From: Kitasatospora aureofaciens
Lineage (GTDB): Bacteria; Actinomycetota; Actinomycetes; Streptomycetales; Streptomycetaceae
Assembly (NCBI RefSeq): GCF_019192735.1
Contig: NZ_JAHTKP010000012.1
Coordinates: 62,001 to 126,000 of the forward strand
DNA length: 64,000 bases
Direction of reading: 5' to 3'
Positions within the stretch are counted from its first letter, which is position 1; each line of letters opens with the position of its first letter. Made by a program: the position numbers and the translations under genes. Of the stretch, positions 40,486-49,864 are shown piece after piece. The notes under the pieces are model-generated. The model made no database searches, was not told where the DNA came from, and worked only from the letters and a program-made list of their open reading frames with translations.

Positions 40486-41580
40486 ATGACCACCGAGGAC
40501 CAGCAGGCGCACGGCACCGAGCCGCCCGCCCACCCCGCCGCGATCCGGGGCACCGCCCGCGGCACCGCGCCCGCCCCGCTCTCGATCCTCGACCTGGCCA
40601 CCGTCGGCGTCGGCTACACCCCCGCCGAGGCACTCGCCGCCACCACCGCGCTCGCCCGCAACGCCGAGCAGTGGGGCTACCACCGCTTCTGGGTGGCCGA
40701 GCACCACGGCATGCCCGGCGTCGCCAGCTCCACTCCCGCCGTCCTGCTCGCCCACCTCGGCGCGAACACCACGATCCTGCGGCTCGGCTCGGGCGGGGTC
40801 ATGCTCCCCAACCACGCTCCGCTGGCCATCGCCGAGCAGTTCGGCCTGCTGGAGGCCCTGCACCCCGGCCGGATCGACCTCGGCCTCGGCCGCGCCCCCG
40901 GCACCGACCCGGCCACCGCCCGGGCCCTGCGCCGCGGCCTCACCGAGGGCGCCGACGACTTCCCGCAGCAACTCGCCGAGCTGACCCACTTCCTCGACGG
41001 CGACTTCCCCGCGGGCCACCCCTACGCCCGGCTCACCGCCGTCCCCAAGGGCGACGGGCGCCCGCCGGTCTGGCTGCTCGGCTCCTCGGGCTTCAGCGCC
41101 CAGCTGGCCGGCCGCCTCGGCCTGCCGTTCGCGTTCGCCCACCACTTCAGCAGCGTCAACACCCTCCCGGCGCTCGACCTCTACCGGGACTCCTTCCGCC
41201 CCTCCGCCGTCCTCGACGAGCCCTACGCGCTGATCGGCGTGAGCGCGGTCGCCGCCGACGACGTGGACGCCGCCCGCCGCCTGGCCCGCTCGGCCGCCCT
41301 CGGCATGCTCCGCCTGCGCCGCGGCAACCCCGGCCCGATCCCCACCCCCGAAGAGGCCGAGTCCTACCCGTACAGCCCGGCCGAGGCGGACTTCATCGAC
41401 AACTGGCTGGCAAACGTGGTCCTGGGCGCCCCGGGCGAGGTGGCGGACGGCCTGGAGTCCCTGCGCAAGCGGACCGGGGTGGACGAGCTGATGGTCACCT
41501 CCCACATCCACGGCCACGAAGCCCGCCTCCGGTCCTACGGCCTGATCGCCAAGGCCTACGGCCTCACGGCGGACGCCTGA
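40486..41580 (+). CDS. Luciferase-like (LLM class) flavin-dependent oxidoreductase
   Basis: A 364-residue TIM-barrel enzyme of the bacterial luciferase family. It has SILDLATVGVGYTPAEAL, WGYHRFWVAEHHGMPGVASSTPAVLLAHLGA, LRLGSGGVMLPNHAPLAIAEQFGLLEALHPGRIDLGLGRAPGTD and VWLLGSSGFSAQLAGRLGLPFAFAHHFS. This is the subgroup often annotated as luciferase-like monooxygenase (YhbW). It would use reduced flavin and oxygen. The substrate is unknown. Met 40486 follows AGAAGGGCGG. Confidence 0.9.
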   Translation: MTTEDQQAHGTEPPAHPAAIRGTARGTAPAPLSILDLATVGVGYTPAEALAATTALARNAEQWGYHRFWVAEHHGMPGVASSTPAVLLAHLGANTTILRLGSGGVMLPNHAPLAIAEQFGLLEALHPGRIDLGLGRAPGTDPATARALRRGLTEGADDFPQQLAELTHFLDGDFPAGHPYARLTAVPKGDGRPPVWLLGSSGFSAQLAGRLGLPFAFAHHFSSVNTLPALDLYRDSFRPSAVLDEPYALIGVSAVAADDVDAARRLARSAALGMLRLRRGNPGPIPTPEEAESYPYSPAEADFIDNWLANVVLGAPGEVADGLESLRKRTGVDELMVTSHIHGHEARLRSYGLIAKAYGLTADA

Positions 41581-41638
41581 CGGCCGACCCCGGCCCCAGG
41601 CGGCTGTCGCGGAGCGAGGGGCCGCAACCGCCGCCCGG

Positions 41639-43606
41639 CTAGCGCTCGTTGCGGCCTGGACGGGCGTCGCGGAGTATGGCGGCGACCAGTTCGGCTTCGC
41701 CGGGCCGGGCGAAGTACCAGCCCTGGGCGGTGTCGCAGCCGGTGAGGCGGAGTCGTTCGGCCTGGGCGGCGTTCTCGATGCCCTCGGCGGTGACGGTCAG
41801 GCCGAGGGTGTGGGCCAGCTGCACCATCGCGCCGACGATCTGCTCGTCGGCGTCGGTGCGGCGCCCGTCGGACTCCTGGTGGTCCGGCCGGCCGGCCGGG
41901 TCGCGGAAGCCCTCGATGAAGGTGCCGTCGAGCTTGAGCACGTGGACCGGCAGCCGGGAGAGGTAGGCCAGGTTCGAGTAGCCGGTGCCGAAGTCGTCGA
42001 TCGCGATCCGCACGCCCATGTCGGCGAGGGCCTGGAGGGCCTGGAGCGGGCGCCCGCCGGGGCCGAGCAGGGCGCTCTCGGTGATCTCCAGCTGGAGCAG
42101 CCGGGCCGGCAGACCGGTGCGTTCGAGCGCCCGGGCCACGTCGGCGACGATGTCGGAGTCCCAGATCTGCCGGGCGGCCAGGTTGACGCTGACGAACATC
42201 TCGGTCTCGGGGAACTCGGTGAGCCACTGCCGCGCCTGGCGGCAGGACTCCTCCAGCACCCACTTCCCGAGCGGCACGATCGCGCCGGACTCCTCGGCGA
42301 GCGGGATGAAGCGGTCCGGCGAGAGCGTCCCGTAGCGGGGGTGGCGCCAGCGGACCAGGGCCTCCGCGCCGTGCACCGCGCCGTCGGCGAGGCCGACCAG
42401 CGGCTGGTACTCGATGGTGAACTCGCCGCGCTCCAGGGCGGGCCGCAGCGCGGTGGCGAGCAGCTGGCGGGTGAGCTGGTGGGCGCCGCGGTCCGGGTCG
42501 TAGAGGGTCCAGCGGGCCCGGCCGTCGGCCTTGGACCAGTAGAGCGTGGCGTCGGCGTCCTTGACCAGGTCGGTCGGGGTGGTCTCGTGCACGGACCGCT
42601 CGACGACGCCGACGCTGGCGGTGATCACCAGCCGGTGCCCGGCGACGTCGAAGGGCCGTTCCAGCAGCGCGAGGATGCGGGCGGCCAGGTCGGTCAGCTG
42701 CTCGCTTCCGGCGCTGTCGGTGACCAGGACGGCGAACTCGTCGCCGCCCATCCGGGCCACCAGGTGGGGCTCGTGCCCGGAGAAGCCGCGGCGCAGCCGG
42801 GTGGCGACGGCGATCAGCAGCTGGTCGCCGATGTGGTGCCCGAGGGTCTCGTTGATCGCGGCGAAGCCGTCGAGGTCGAGGTAGCAGACGCCGACCCGGC
42901 GGCCGTTCACCGGCGCGGGATCCCCGGTGAGGCAGGCGGCGTCGAGCCGTTCGAAGAAGGAGGTGCGGTTGGGCAGCCGGGTCAGCGGGTCGTGCAGGGC
43001 CTGGTATTCCAGGCGGTCGCCGAGGCGGCGCTGCTCGGTGATGTCCTCCACCAGGGCGAGGGTGTAGAGGGGACGTCCGGCGCTGTCCCGGATCAGCGAG
43101 ACGGTCACCTTGCTCCAGACCGTGCGGCCCTCGCGGTGCTTGAGCTGCTTCTCCACCCGGAACCGCTCGCGCCCGCTGTCGACGAGTTCGGGGAAGAGCC
43201 GGTGCGGCATGCCCTCCGGGTCGATGATCTCGTGCAGGTGGGTGCGGACCAGTTCGCCGACGCTCCGTCCGATGAGCGCCGCGAAGGCCGGGTTGACCTC
43301 GATGATCCGGTCCTCGGGGTCGATCAGCGCCATGCCGATGACCGCGTCGCAGAAGGCGGCCCGGAAGCGGGACTCGCTGGCGCGCAGCGCGGCCAGCAGC
43401 CGGTCGGTCCCCTCGTCGCCCAGCGGGTGGGCGCCGTTGGTCAACGGCGCCGAGCAGGTGGGGCAGAGCACCACTTCGGGGGCCGCATCCAGTGCCGCCC
43501 CGGGGACCGCCTCTGGCACGGGCTCGGGATCCGGCCCGGGCTCGCGCGGTTCGTCCAGGACCACGCCTGGGTGGTATGCGTCGGCCCCCTCGTTCTGGCC
43601 CGGCAC
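41639..43606 (-). CDS. PAS-GGDEF-EAL cyclic-di-GMP turnover protein
   Basis: A 655-residue soluble protein. It has a Pro/Glu-rich N-terminus with a CPTC pair (48-51), PAS-PAC (about 75-195), GGDEF with intact GGDEF at 287-291 (cyclase) and EAL with intact EAL at 415-417 (phosphodiesterase). Both catalytic halves look complete, so either synthesis or hydrolysis of c-di-GMP is possible. It resembles streptomycete RmdA or CdgA architecture without a GAF domain. GTG 43606 was chosen for its GGGAG 6 nt upstream; other in-frame starts exist up to 43852. It lies some 4 kb from cslA. Confidence 0.85.
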   Translation of the reverse strand: MPGQNEGADAYHPGVVLDEPREPGPDPEPVPEAVPGAALDAAPEVVLCPTCSAPLTNGAHPLGDEGTDRLLAALRASESRFRAAFCDAVIGMALIDPEDRIIEVNPAFAALIGRSVGELVRTHLHEIIDPEGMPHRLFPELVDSGRERFRVEKQLKHREGRTVWSKVTVSLIRDSAGRPLYTLALVEDITEQRRLGDRLEYQALHDPLTRLPNRTSFFERLDAACLTGDPAPVNGRRVGVCYLDLDGFAAINETLGHHIGDQLLIAVATRLRRGFSGHEPHLVARMGGDEFAVLVTDSAGSEQLTDLAARILALLERPFDVAGHRLVITASVGVVERSVHETTPTDLVKDADATLYWSKADGRARWTLYDPDRGAHQLTRQLLATALRPALERGEFTIEYQPLVGLADGAVHGAEALVRWRHPRYGTLSPDRFIPLAEESGAIVPLGKWVLEESCRQARQWLTEFPETEMFVSVNLAARQIWDSDIVADVARALERTGLPARLLQLEITESALLGPGGRPLQALQALADMGVRIAIDDFGTGYSNLAYLSRLPVHVLKLDGTFIEGFRDPAGRPDHQESDGRRTDADEQIVGAMVQLAHTLGLTVTAEGIENAAQAERLRLTGCDTAQGWYFARPGEAELVAAILRDARPGRNER

Positions 43607-44013
43607 GGCATGCTCCCGTCCGCTGCTGACGCTTGATGCTGGGTCCGGCCGGTCACCCGGGACTGCGGCGGCCGGCTCCGCACTCTGTCGCGGTCCTCGG
43701 AGTCGGTCCGGTGCGGGACGCCCGTCGGGGGCGCTGTCGCGTGGAGACCCGCGGGAGACCCGCGTGAAGAACAGGGCGCTGCGGCAGATCATAAGACGCG
43801 GTGGCAACGCGCGGTGACCGCCGCCAGGGTGATTCGCCCCCTTTGGGGTCAAGCGTGGTGGAACATGCAGACGCCCCCGGTACGCATCGCATGATGCGCG
43901 CCAGGGGCGTGAGCGCCGAACCCGCGCCTCCGGGCGCCGGTTGCGCGCCGGGGGCGTAAACGGGGTCGCGGACGGACGGCTGACGGAACGGCGGGCGGAA
44001 ACCCGGCGGAGCG
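43607..44013. other. Gap with long dyad, probable terminator of the OsmC gene
   Basis: ACGCCCC (43871-43877) and GGGGCGT (43904-43910) bracket GCATC/GATGC, giving an extended hairpin. A second GC-rich dyad follows at about 43924-43960. The left part may be N-terminal coding sequence if the c-di-GMP gene starts further upstream. No other gene is seen. Confidence 0.5.
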
Positions 44014-44439
44014 TCAGGCCAGCTTGGCCGTCAGGGTGATGGTGGTGCCGGTCAGGGCCTTGCTGACCGGGCAGTTCGCCTTGGCGTCCTCTGCGGCCTT
44101 CACGAACCCGGCGTCGTCCAGGCCCGGGACATCACCGACGACGGTCAGGTGGATGCCGGTGATGCCCTCACCGGGCTGGAAGGTGACGTCGGCCTGGGTG
44201 TCCAGCTTGGTGGGCGGCGTGCCGGCGCCGGCCAGGCCGTGCGACAGGGCCATCGAGAAGCACGCGGAGTGCGCGGCGGCGATCAGCTCCTCCGGGCTGG
44301 TCTTGCCGTTGGGCTCCTCGGCGCGGGCCGGCCAGGAGACCGGGTACGTGCCGATCCCGGACGAGGCGAGGGTCACCTGCCCGTTTCCCTTGAGCAGGTT
44401 GCCTTCCCAGGCGGTGCGGGCGGTGCGGGTGGTTGCCAC
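44014..44439 (-). CDS. OsmC-family peroxiredoxin
   Basis: A 141-residue protein of the Ohr/OsmC type, which reduces organic hydroperoxides. The two catalytic cysteines are C60 in AAAHSACFSMAL and C123 in AKANCPVSKAL. The opening ARTAWEGNLLKGNGQV and the TSPEELIAAAHSACF helix are characteristic. It is monocistronic. Regulation cannot be read here. Confidence 0.92.
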   Translation of the reverse strand: MATTRTARTAWEGNLLKGNGQVTLASSGIGTYPVSWPARAEEPNGKTSPEELIAAAHSACFSMALSHGLAGAGTPPTKLDTQADVTFQPGEGITGIHLTVVGDVPGLDDAGFVKAAEDAKANCPVSKALTGTTITLTAKLA

Positions 44440-44686
44440 GATCGGTACCTCCAGTACTGAGGAACTGTTGATGCGTCACTTCCGGTCATGCACGCACCAG
44501 CCTACGGGCAGCCCGGGTCGGCTCCGGCGCAGCGCGGGCGGCGGGCGGTGCGTACGCCGTCCGTATGGTGGGACGGTTGGGCCGAACGGTGCGGGTCCGG
44601 GCCAGGTGCCCTGTTAGATTGGCCGGGGCCCGAGCCCGGCCGCCGTACGGCCGGGTGTCCACCACCAGCCTCCGGGAGCCGCCGCG

Positions 44687-45022
44687 ATGACGGACCACCC
44701 CACGACCCCCGACGCCGGCCTGTCCGAGGGGATCGACGACGCCGTACGGGCCGAGCTGACCAGCCTGCGCGAGAGCATCGACAACATCGACGCCGCGGTC
44801 GTCCACATGCTGGCCGAGCGCTTCAAGGCGACCCAGCGGGTCGGCCGGCTGAAGGCCGAGCACAAGCTGCCGCCGGCCGATCCGGCGCGGGAGCGGGACC
44901 AGATCAAGCGGCTGCGCGAGCTGGCCGCCGGGGCCAAGCTGGACCCGGTCTTCGCTGAGAAGTTCCTGAACTTCATCATCGCCGAGGTCATCCGCCACCA
45001 CGAGGCGATCGCCCGCGCCTGA
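44687..45022 (+). CDS. Chorismate mutase (AroQ class)
   Basis: A 111-residue all-helical enzyme that converts chorismate to prephenate. LTSLRESIDNIDAAVVHMLAERFKATQRVGRLKAEHKLPPADPARERDQ contains the active-site Arg and Lys residues of the AroQ fold (R in LRESIDN, K in GRLK, the R/E of ARERDQ). GGGAG precedes ATG. TTAGATT upstream (about 44612) may be its -10 box. A small CCCCGGG/CCCGGGG hairpin (45034-45053) follows. Confidence 0.92.
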   Translation: MTDHPTTPDAGLSEGIDDAVRAELTSLRESIDNIDAAVVHMLAERFKATQRVGRLKAEHKLPPADPARERDQIKRLRELAAGAKLDPVFAEKFLNFIIAEVIRHHEAIARA

Positions 45023-45144
45023 AGGGCTGCGCACCCCGGGCGGGCACCCGGGGATGTCGGGGGCGGCTAAAAGCCCGATTTCGTGAGGCTCCACGGTTGG
45101 CGTAGCGTGCAGGTTCCCGCGGCCGGAGAGGTGGAGCAGCGACG

Positions 45145-45921
45145 ATGGCGGTGAACCTGCCCGAAACGACCGGCGAGGCCGTCGGCCGTGCCGAGAGCCC
45201 CGCCGCCCCCGGTGGCCGCGCCGAGGCCCGCCGCCGTGCCCGGGGCGGGCGCGTCCGCAAGGCCCGCCGGACCGGGCGCAGGCCCCGGCCGTGGTGGATC
45301 GAGATTCCGGCGATGGCGGCGGTCGGCCTGGTGGTCGCGCTGCTGATCAAGACCTGTCTGTTCCAGGTCTTCACCATCCCGTCCGGCTCGATGGAGAACA
45401 CGCTGCGGATCGGCGACCGGGTCGGCGTGAACAAGCTGGCGCCGCTGACCGGCTGGAAGCCGGAGCCGGGCCAGCCGGTGGTGTTCAAGGACCCGGGCGG
45501 CTGGCTGCCGCCGCAGCCCACCGACAGCAACCCGTTCACCAACGCGGCCACCTCGGCGCTGAGCTTCGTCGGGCTGGTGCCGCCGAAGGACGACAACTAC
45601 CTGGTCAAGCGGGTGATCGCGACCGGCGGGCAGACCGTGAAGTGCACCGGCACCACGCTGACCGTGGACGGGAAGAAGGTCGACGAGCCGTACCTGCACG
45701 CCGGGGACGACTCCTGCGCGAACATGGACTTCGGGCCGGTGACGGTGCCCGCGGGCTACATCTGGGTCGAGGGCGACCACCGCAGCGACTCGGCCGACTC
45801 CCGCTACCACCAGGGCGGGCCGGGCGGCGGCGCGGTGCCGGTGGGCAACGTGGTCGGGCCGGTGTCGGCCGTCGTGTGGCCGCTCAATCACCTCGACTGG
45901 TTCGGCTGGGTCGGCCGCTGA
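45145..45921 (+). CDS. lepB: Type I signal peptidase
   Basis: A 258-residue membrane serine protease that removes signal peptides. There is a basic N-terminus and one membrane anchor (about 52-70). The catalytic Ser82 is in IPSGSMENTL and Lys155 in NYLVKRVIAT. The late motifs GYIWVEGDHRSDSADSR are complete. An extra loop (PGGWLPPQPTDSNPFTNAATSAL) is typical of actinobacterial Sip proteins. Its 3' end overlaps the end of the convergent EamA gene by 38 nt. Confidence 0.93.
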   Translation: MAVNLPETTGEAVGRAESPAAPGGRAEARRRARGGRVRKARRTGRRPRPWWIEIPAMAAVGLVVALLIKTCLFQVFTIPSGSMENTLRIGDRVGVNKLAPLTGWKPEPGQPVVFKDPGGWLPPQPTDSNPFTNAATSALSFVGLVPPKDDNYLVKRVIATGGQTVKCTGTTLTVDGKKVDEPYLHAGDDSCANMDFGPVTVPAGYIWVEGDHRSDSADSRYHQGGPGGGAVPVGNVVGPVSAVVWPLNHLDWFGWVGR

Positions 45922-46918
45922 CCGCGCGCTCGGCGGCCACCCGTTCCCGGGTCTCGACCGCCGGGACGACGACGGGCTCCGGCGCGGCGTCGGCCGGCTT
46001 GCTCGCCTGGGCCGCGAACGCCCCGGCCAGCACCAGCAGGCCGCCCGCGAGCTGCGGCAGGCCCAGGTGCTCGCCGAGCAGGATCCAGGCCAGCACGGTG
46101 GCGACGACGGCCTCCAGGTTGGCCACCACCCCGGCGACCGGGGGCGAGAGGTGCCCGACCGCGACCACGCCGGTCAGGTAGGCGAGGACGGTCGCGACCA
46201 GCACCATCCAGACGGCCGGGACGAACGCGGGCAGGGAGTGCCCGTTCATCACCACGTTCCCGCCCAGCGGGCTCCAGTCGGCCTCCCAGGGCCGGGTCAG
46301 CGCGGTGAGCACGACCGCGCCGATCAGCAGGCCGTACGCGCTGACCGCCATCGGGTCGACGGGCCGCTCGCCCCGGCGGCCGGCGTCGGCGAGCACGAAG
46401 TAGCCGACCTGGCAGCAGGCCGCGCCGAGGCCGAACAGCACGCCGAGCGCGTCGAAGCTCAGGCCGTTCCAGACCTCGACCACGCAGGCCAGCCCGGCCA
46501 CCGCGACGGCGGCGCCGATTGCCGCGCCCCGGCTGATCGGCTTGCGCTGGACGAACTTGACGTAGCCGATGAGCAGCGGCGGTCCGAGGTACTCGATCAG
46601 CAGGGCGACGCCGACGGGGATGCGGGAGATCGCCGCGAAGTAGCAGGCCTGGACGCCGGCCACGGCGAGCAGGCCGAAGCCGAGCAGCAGGCCGGGCCGC
46701 CGGAGCACGGCGGAGCGGTGGCGGTAGGCGATCGGCAGCAGGGCGACGGCGGCGCCGGTGACCCGCAGCCAGACCACGTGCAGCGGGGAGAGGCCGGCTT
46801 CGATCAGCGGCTTGGCGGCGGTGCCGGAGCCGCCGAAGGCGAACGCGGAGACCAGCGCGAGGCTGAGGCCAAGGGTTCGGCCCGAGGGGCGCGTGGGCGT
46901 GGCCGTCGATTTGTGCAC
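45884..46918 (-). CDS. EamA/RhaT-family transporter
   Basis: A 344-residue transporter of the drug/metabolite superfamily with ten helices in two EamA repeats. It contains GLSLALVSAFAFGGSGTAAKPLIEAGLSPLHVVWLRV and AYLTGVVAVGHLSPPVAGVVANLEAVVATVLAWILLGE. The substrate is unknown. GTG 46918 (VHKSTATPT) was chosen as the start. The stop is inside the coding sequence of lepB on the other strand. Confidence 0.87.
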   Translation of the reverse strand: MHKSTATPTRPSGRTLGLSLALVSAFAFGGSGTAAKPLIEAGLSPLHVVWLRVTGAAVALLPIAYRHRSAVLRRPGLLLGFGLLAVAGVQACYFAAISRIPVGVALLIEYLGPPLLIGYVKFVQRKPISRGAAIGAAVAVAGLACVVEVWNGLSFDALGVLFGLGAACCQVGYFVLADAGRRGERPVDPMAVSAYGLLIGAVVLTALTRPWEADWSPLGGNVVMNGHSLPAFVPAVWMVLVATVLAYLTGVVAVGHLSPPVAGVVANLEAVVATVLAWILLGEHLGLPQLAGGLLVLAGAFAAQASKPADAAPEPVVVPAVETRERVAAERAVSGRPSRTSRGD

Positions 46919-47032
46919 CGACGCATTGTGACAGTCATACCGGCAGTTCGGTAAGGCGCCATTTCGCCATTTGGTCCTGCACGGAACTGTACGCAGCGGC
47001 GTGTTCACCCACCCGGCCCCTCGGGGCCTGGG

Positions 47033-49441
47033 TCACTGCCCGGTCGCCGGCCCCGCCCCGCCCGTGGGCTGAGTGGTCGGCTGGGTCGTCGGGGCCGTGG
47101 TCGGCGGCGCGGTCGGCGTGGGCCGGGAGGTGGGCCGGCCGGTCGGCGTCGTCGTGGGCTGGGTGGTCGGCTGCGTCGTCGGGGGCGCGGTCGGCGCGGT
47201 GGTCGCACCGCCCGGGTTCGAGCCGCCCGGGTTCGAGCCGTCCGAGGTCGAGCCGCCGTTCGTCGAACCGCTGCTGGACCCGCCGCTCGGCGGGGTCGTC
47301 GCCCCGCCGGAGTTCGCGCCGCCGGTGGCGGTGCTCGTCGACGGGGTCGTGGACGGCGTGGACGGCGTGGACGGGGCGGTCGGCACGTCCGTGGCACCGG
47401 AGTCGCCGCCGTCCGACGGCGTCGGGAAGTCGCTCACCGGCTGGCCCTTGAGCGCCGCCTTCATGTAGCTGGTCCAGATCTGCGCTGGGTACTGGCCGCC
47501 CGCCGCGCCGTCGATCCCGCCGACGCCGCTCAGGCTGACCTGCGTGCCGTTGCCCGGGTCCTGGCCGAACAGCGCCACCGAGGTGACCAGCTCGGGGGTG
47601 TAGCCGACGAACCAGACCGACTTCTGGTCGTCCGTGGTACCGGTCTTGCCGGCCACCGGGCGGCCCAGCGCCTTCGCGCGCCAGCCGGTGCCGCCCGGGT
47701 CGCTCACCACGCCCTGGAGCATCGAGGTGACCTGGTTCGCGGTGTCCGCGCTGATCGCCTGGGTGGTCTTGTGCGCGGGCAGCTGGACGGCGTCGCCCTC
47801 GTGGTCCACCGACTGCACAAGCCACGGGGTGACCTGCTTGCCGCCGTTGTCCAGCGTGGCGTACACGCCGGCCATGTCGAGCACGCTCGGGGTGGCCGCG
47901 CCCAGCGGGATGGACGGCACCGGGTCGAGGCCCGGGGTGCTGCCGGGCAGGCCCAGCGCGACCGCGGTGTCCTTGACCTTCTGCAGCCCGGTGTCCTGGG
48001 CGAGCTGGGCGAACGCCGAGTTCACCGACCAGTCGGTGGCCTGCTGGAGGGAGATCTGGCCGTAGCTCTTGTCGCCCTCGTTCGGCGGCGCGTACGGGGT
48101 GCCCTTGCCGCCGCGGACCTTGCGGCCGCTGGTGCCGTCGTAGACCGTGCGCGGGGTGACGGTCCGGCCGTCCTGGGTCTTGGCGTTGTTCTCGAACGCG
48201 GCGGCCAGCGCGATCGCCTTGAAGGTCGAACCGGCCTGGTAGTCCCGCCGGGTCGCGTTGTCGACGTAGTGCTTGACGTAGTCGACGCCGCCGTACAGGG
48301 CGACCACCGCGCCGGTCTTCGGGTCCACCGAGGCGGCGCCGGCCTGGGCCGCCGCGTCCTTCTTCCGCTTGTCCGGGTTCAGGGTGTCGTGCAGCTGCGC
48401 CTGGACGGCGTCCTGGAGCGCCTGCTGGCGGGCCGGGTCGATGCTCAGCTTGATCGTGTAGCCGCCCTTGGCCAGCTCGGTCTCGCTGATGATCCCGTTC
48501 GAGGTGAGGTACTCGGTGGCCGCGTCCACCAGGTAGCCGGACTGGCCGGACAGGCCCGGGTTGGGCTGCCGGTCCTTGACGTCGGGGAAGGGGGTCCTGG
48601 CCCGCTCGTCGGCGGACAGCCAGCCCTCCTTGACCATGCCGTCCATGACGTAGTTCCAGCGGTTGACCGCGTTCTGCTTGCCTGCCGGGGTCGTGGTGGC
48701 CACGTCGTAGGCGCTGGGGGCGTTGAGCAGGGTGGCCAGGTAGGCGCCCTGGGCGGGGCTGAGCGCGGAGGCGTCGATGCCGAAGTACGCCTGGGCGGCG
48801 GCCTGGATGCCATAGGCGCCGCGGCCGTAGTAGGAGGTGTTCAGGTAACCGGAGAGGATGTCGTCCTTGGTCTCGGTGGCGTCCACCTTGATGGCTATGA
48901 AGAGTTCCTTCACCTTGCGGGTGATCGACTGCTTCTGGCTCAGGTACGTGTTCTTCACGTACTGCTGGGTGATCGTGGAGCCGCCCTGGGTGCCCTCGCC
49001 CTTGGCGGTGTTGAGGGCGGCCCGGACCAGGCCCTGCACGTTGACCGCGCCCTCGTGGTAGAAGTTCCGGTCCTCGGCGGCCAGCGCGGCGTGCTGGGCG
49101 GCGGGGGAGACCTTGTCCAGGCCGACGTTCTGTCGGTTGAGCTGGCCGGTGCGGGTGACCACCGAGCCGTCCGCGTAGAGCCAGGTGTTGCTCTGCGCGG
49201 TGGCCGAGGCGTGCGCGTCCGGGACCTTCACGAGCGCGACGCCGAGCGCGAACAGGCCGACGCCGAGCAGCAGCGAGGCGGCCAGGCCGAGCAGCGTCAT
49301 CCGCCAGGTCGGGATCAGCCGGCGCCAGCCGGTGCGCCTGGGGCGGCGTGGCTTCTTCCCGCCTGGGGCGGGGGTGCGCTTCAGCCGCTCGATCGGCCGG
49401 ATCGACGGCACGCGGCGGCCGCTCTGGGCGTTTCTGGACAA
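47033..49441 (-). CDS. Class A penicillin-binding protein, second paralogue
   Basis: An 802-residue bifunctional peptidoglycan synthase. It has a basic N-terminus and a membrane helix (about 48-70). The GT51 domain shows AAEDRNFYHEG and QGGSTITQQYVKN. The transpeptidase domain carries SxxK (S405-K408), SVN (472-474) and KTG (599-601). A Thr/Pro/Gly/Ser-rich tail runs from about 675, with TQPTTQPTTTPTG-like repeats. The architecture matches the copy at 213-2546, and the two are clearly paralogous. The start is TTG 49441 with AGGAAAGG upstream. Confidence 0.93.
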   Translation of the reverse strand: MSRNAQSGRRVPSIRPIERLKRTPAPGGKKPRRPRRTGWRRLIPTWRMTLLGLAASLLLGVGLFALGVALVKVPDAHASATAQSNTWLYADGSVVTRTGQLNRQNVGLDKVSPAAQHAALAAEDRNFYHEGAVNVQGLVRAALNTAKGEGTQGGSTITQQYVKNTYLSQKQSITRKVKELFIAIKVDATETKDDILSGYLNTSYYGRGAYGIQAAAQAYFGIDASALSPAQGAYLATLLNAPSAYDVATTTPAGKQNAVNRWNYVMDGMVKEGWLSADERARTPFPDVKDRQPNPGLSGQSGYLVDAATEYLTSNGIISETELAKGGYTIKLSIDPARQQALQDAVQAQLHDTLNPDKRKKDAAAQAGAASVDPKTGAVVALYGGVDYVKHYVDNATRRDYQAGSTFKAIALAAAFENNAKTQDGRTVTPRTVYDGTSGRKVRGGKGTPYAPPNEGDKSYGQISLQQATDWSVNSAFAQLAQDTGLQKVKDTAVALGLPGSTPGLDPVPSIPLGAATPSVLDMAGVYATLDNGGKQVTPWLVQSVDHEGDAVQLPAHKTTQAISADTANQVTSMLQGVVSDPGGTGWRAKALGRPVAGKTGTTDDQKSVWFVGYTPELVTSVALFGQDPGNGTQVSLSGVGGIDGAAGGQYPAQIWTSYMKAALKGQPVSDFPTPSDGGDSGATDVPTAPSTPSTPSTTPSTSTATGGANSGGATTPPSGGSSSGSTNGGSTSDGSNPGGSNPGGATTAPTAPPTTQPTTQPTTTPTGRPTSRPTPTAPPTTAPTTQPTTQPTGGAGPATGQ

Positions 49442-49615
49442 GGCGCGGCCTTTCCTGCGGGCGGACCGGGCCAGCCTGCACGGACGGGGACAACGGCGGT
49501 CAGGGACCTTTGTCCCGATTCCGATTTACTGCCCTGGACGAGCGGGACGGGCCGATCGGCTCCCTCGGAGCGGTAATCGAGACCGACATCACACGCAAAA
49601 CGGACGTCGAAGGGC

Positions 49616-49658
49616 AAAAAAGTGGGGGAGCCTCTCGCTGCTGCGAGAGACTCCCCAC
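49616..49658 (-). terminator. Rho-independent terminator of tRNA-Lys copy 1
   Basis: Reading the minus strand, a 16-17 bp stem (49658 back to 49622, one mismatch) is followed by six T residues (49621-49616). It starts 8 nt after the tRNA 3' end. Confidence 0.9.
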
Positions 49659-49666
49659 TCTGTCTG

Positions 49667-49740
49667 TGCGCCGCCAGGGACTCGAACCCCGGACCCGCTG
49701 ATTAAGAGTCAGCTGCTCTAACCAACTGAGCTAGCGGCGC
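49667..49740 (-). tRNA. tRNA-Lys (anticodon CTT), copy 1
   Basis: On the minus strand the RNA starts GCGCCGCTAGCTCAG and ends in CTGGCGGCGC plus an A discriminator. The acceptor stem pairs perfectly over 7 bp. The D arm, the anticodon loop CTCTTAA (anticodon CTT) and the T loop GTTCGAGTC are standard. CCA is not encoded. Copy 2 at 50933 is identical. Confidence 0.95.
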
Positions 49741-49829
49741 CTGCTGACCCGGTAAACAATACACGGTCCGAAGGGGTGCCTCCGACCACTTTCGAACCCC
49801 GCGGCCCGAGGGTGTCCGTTTCCGCCCGG

Positions 49830-49858
49830 TTGGGGCGGAGTTCGCCGCCGGTTAGGGT
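49830..49858 (+). promoter_or_regulatory. Promoter TTGGGG-17-TAGGGT before a leader ORF
   Basis: TTGGGG (49830-49835), a 17-bp spacer and TAGGGT (49853-49858) are followed by 6 nt and GTG 49865. This fits a leaderless start for the small upstream reading frame. Confidence 0.45.
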
Positions 49859-49864
49859 GGAACC

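Noticed and set aside
43607..43852. N-terminal extension of the PAS-GGDEF-EAL protein up to 43852
   Set aside because: The frame is open, but the start at 43606 has the only good ribosome-binding site and the extension is low-complexity. The choice remains uncertain.
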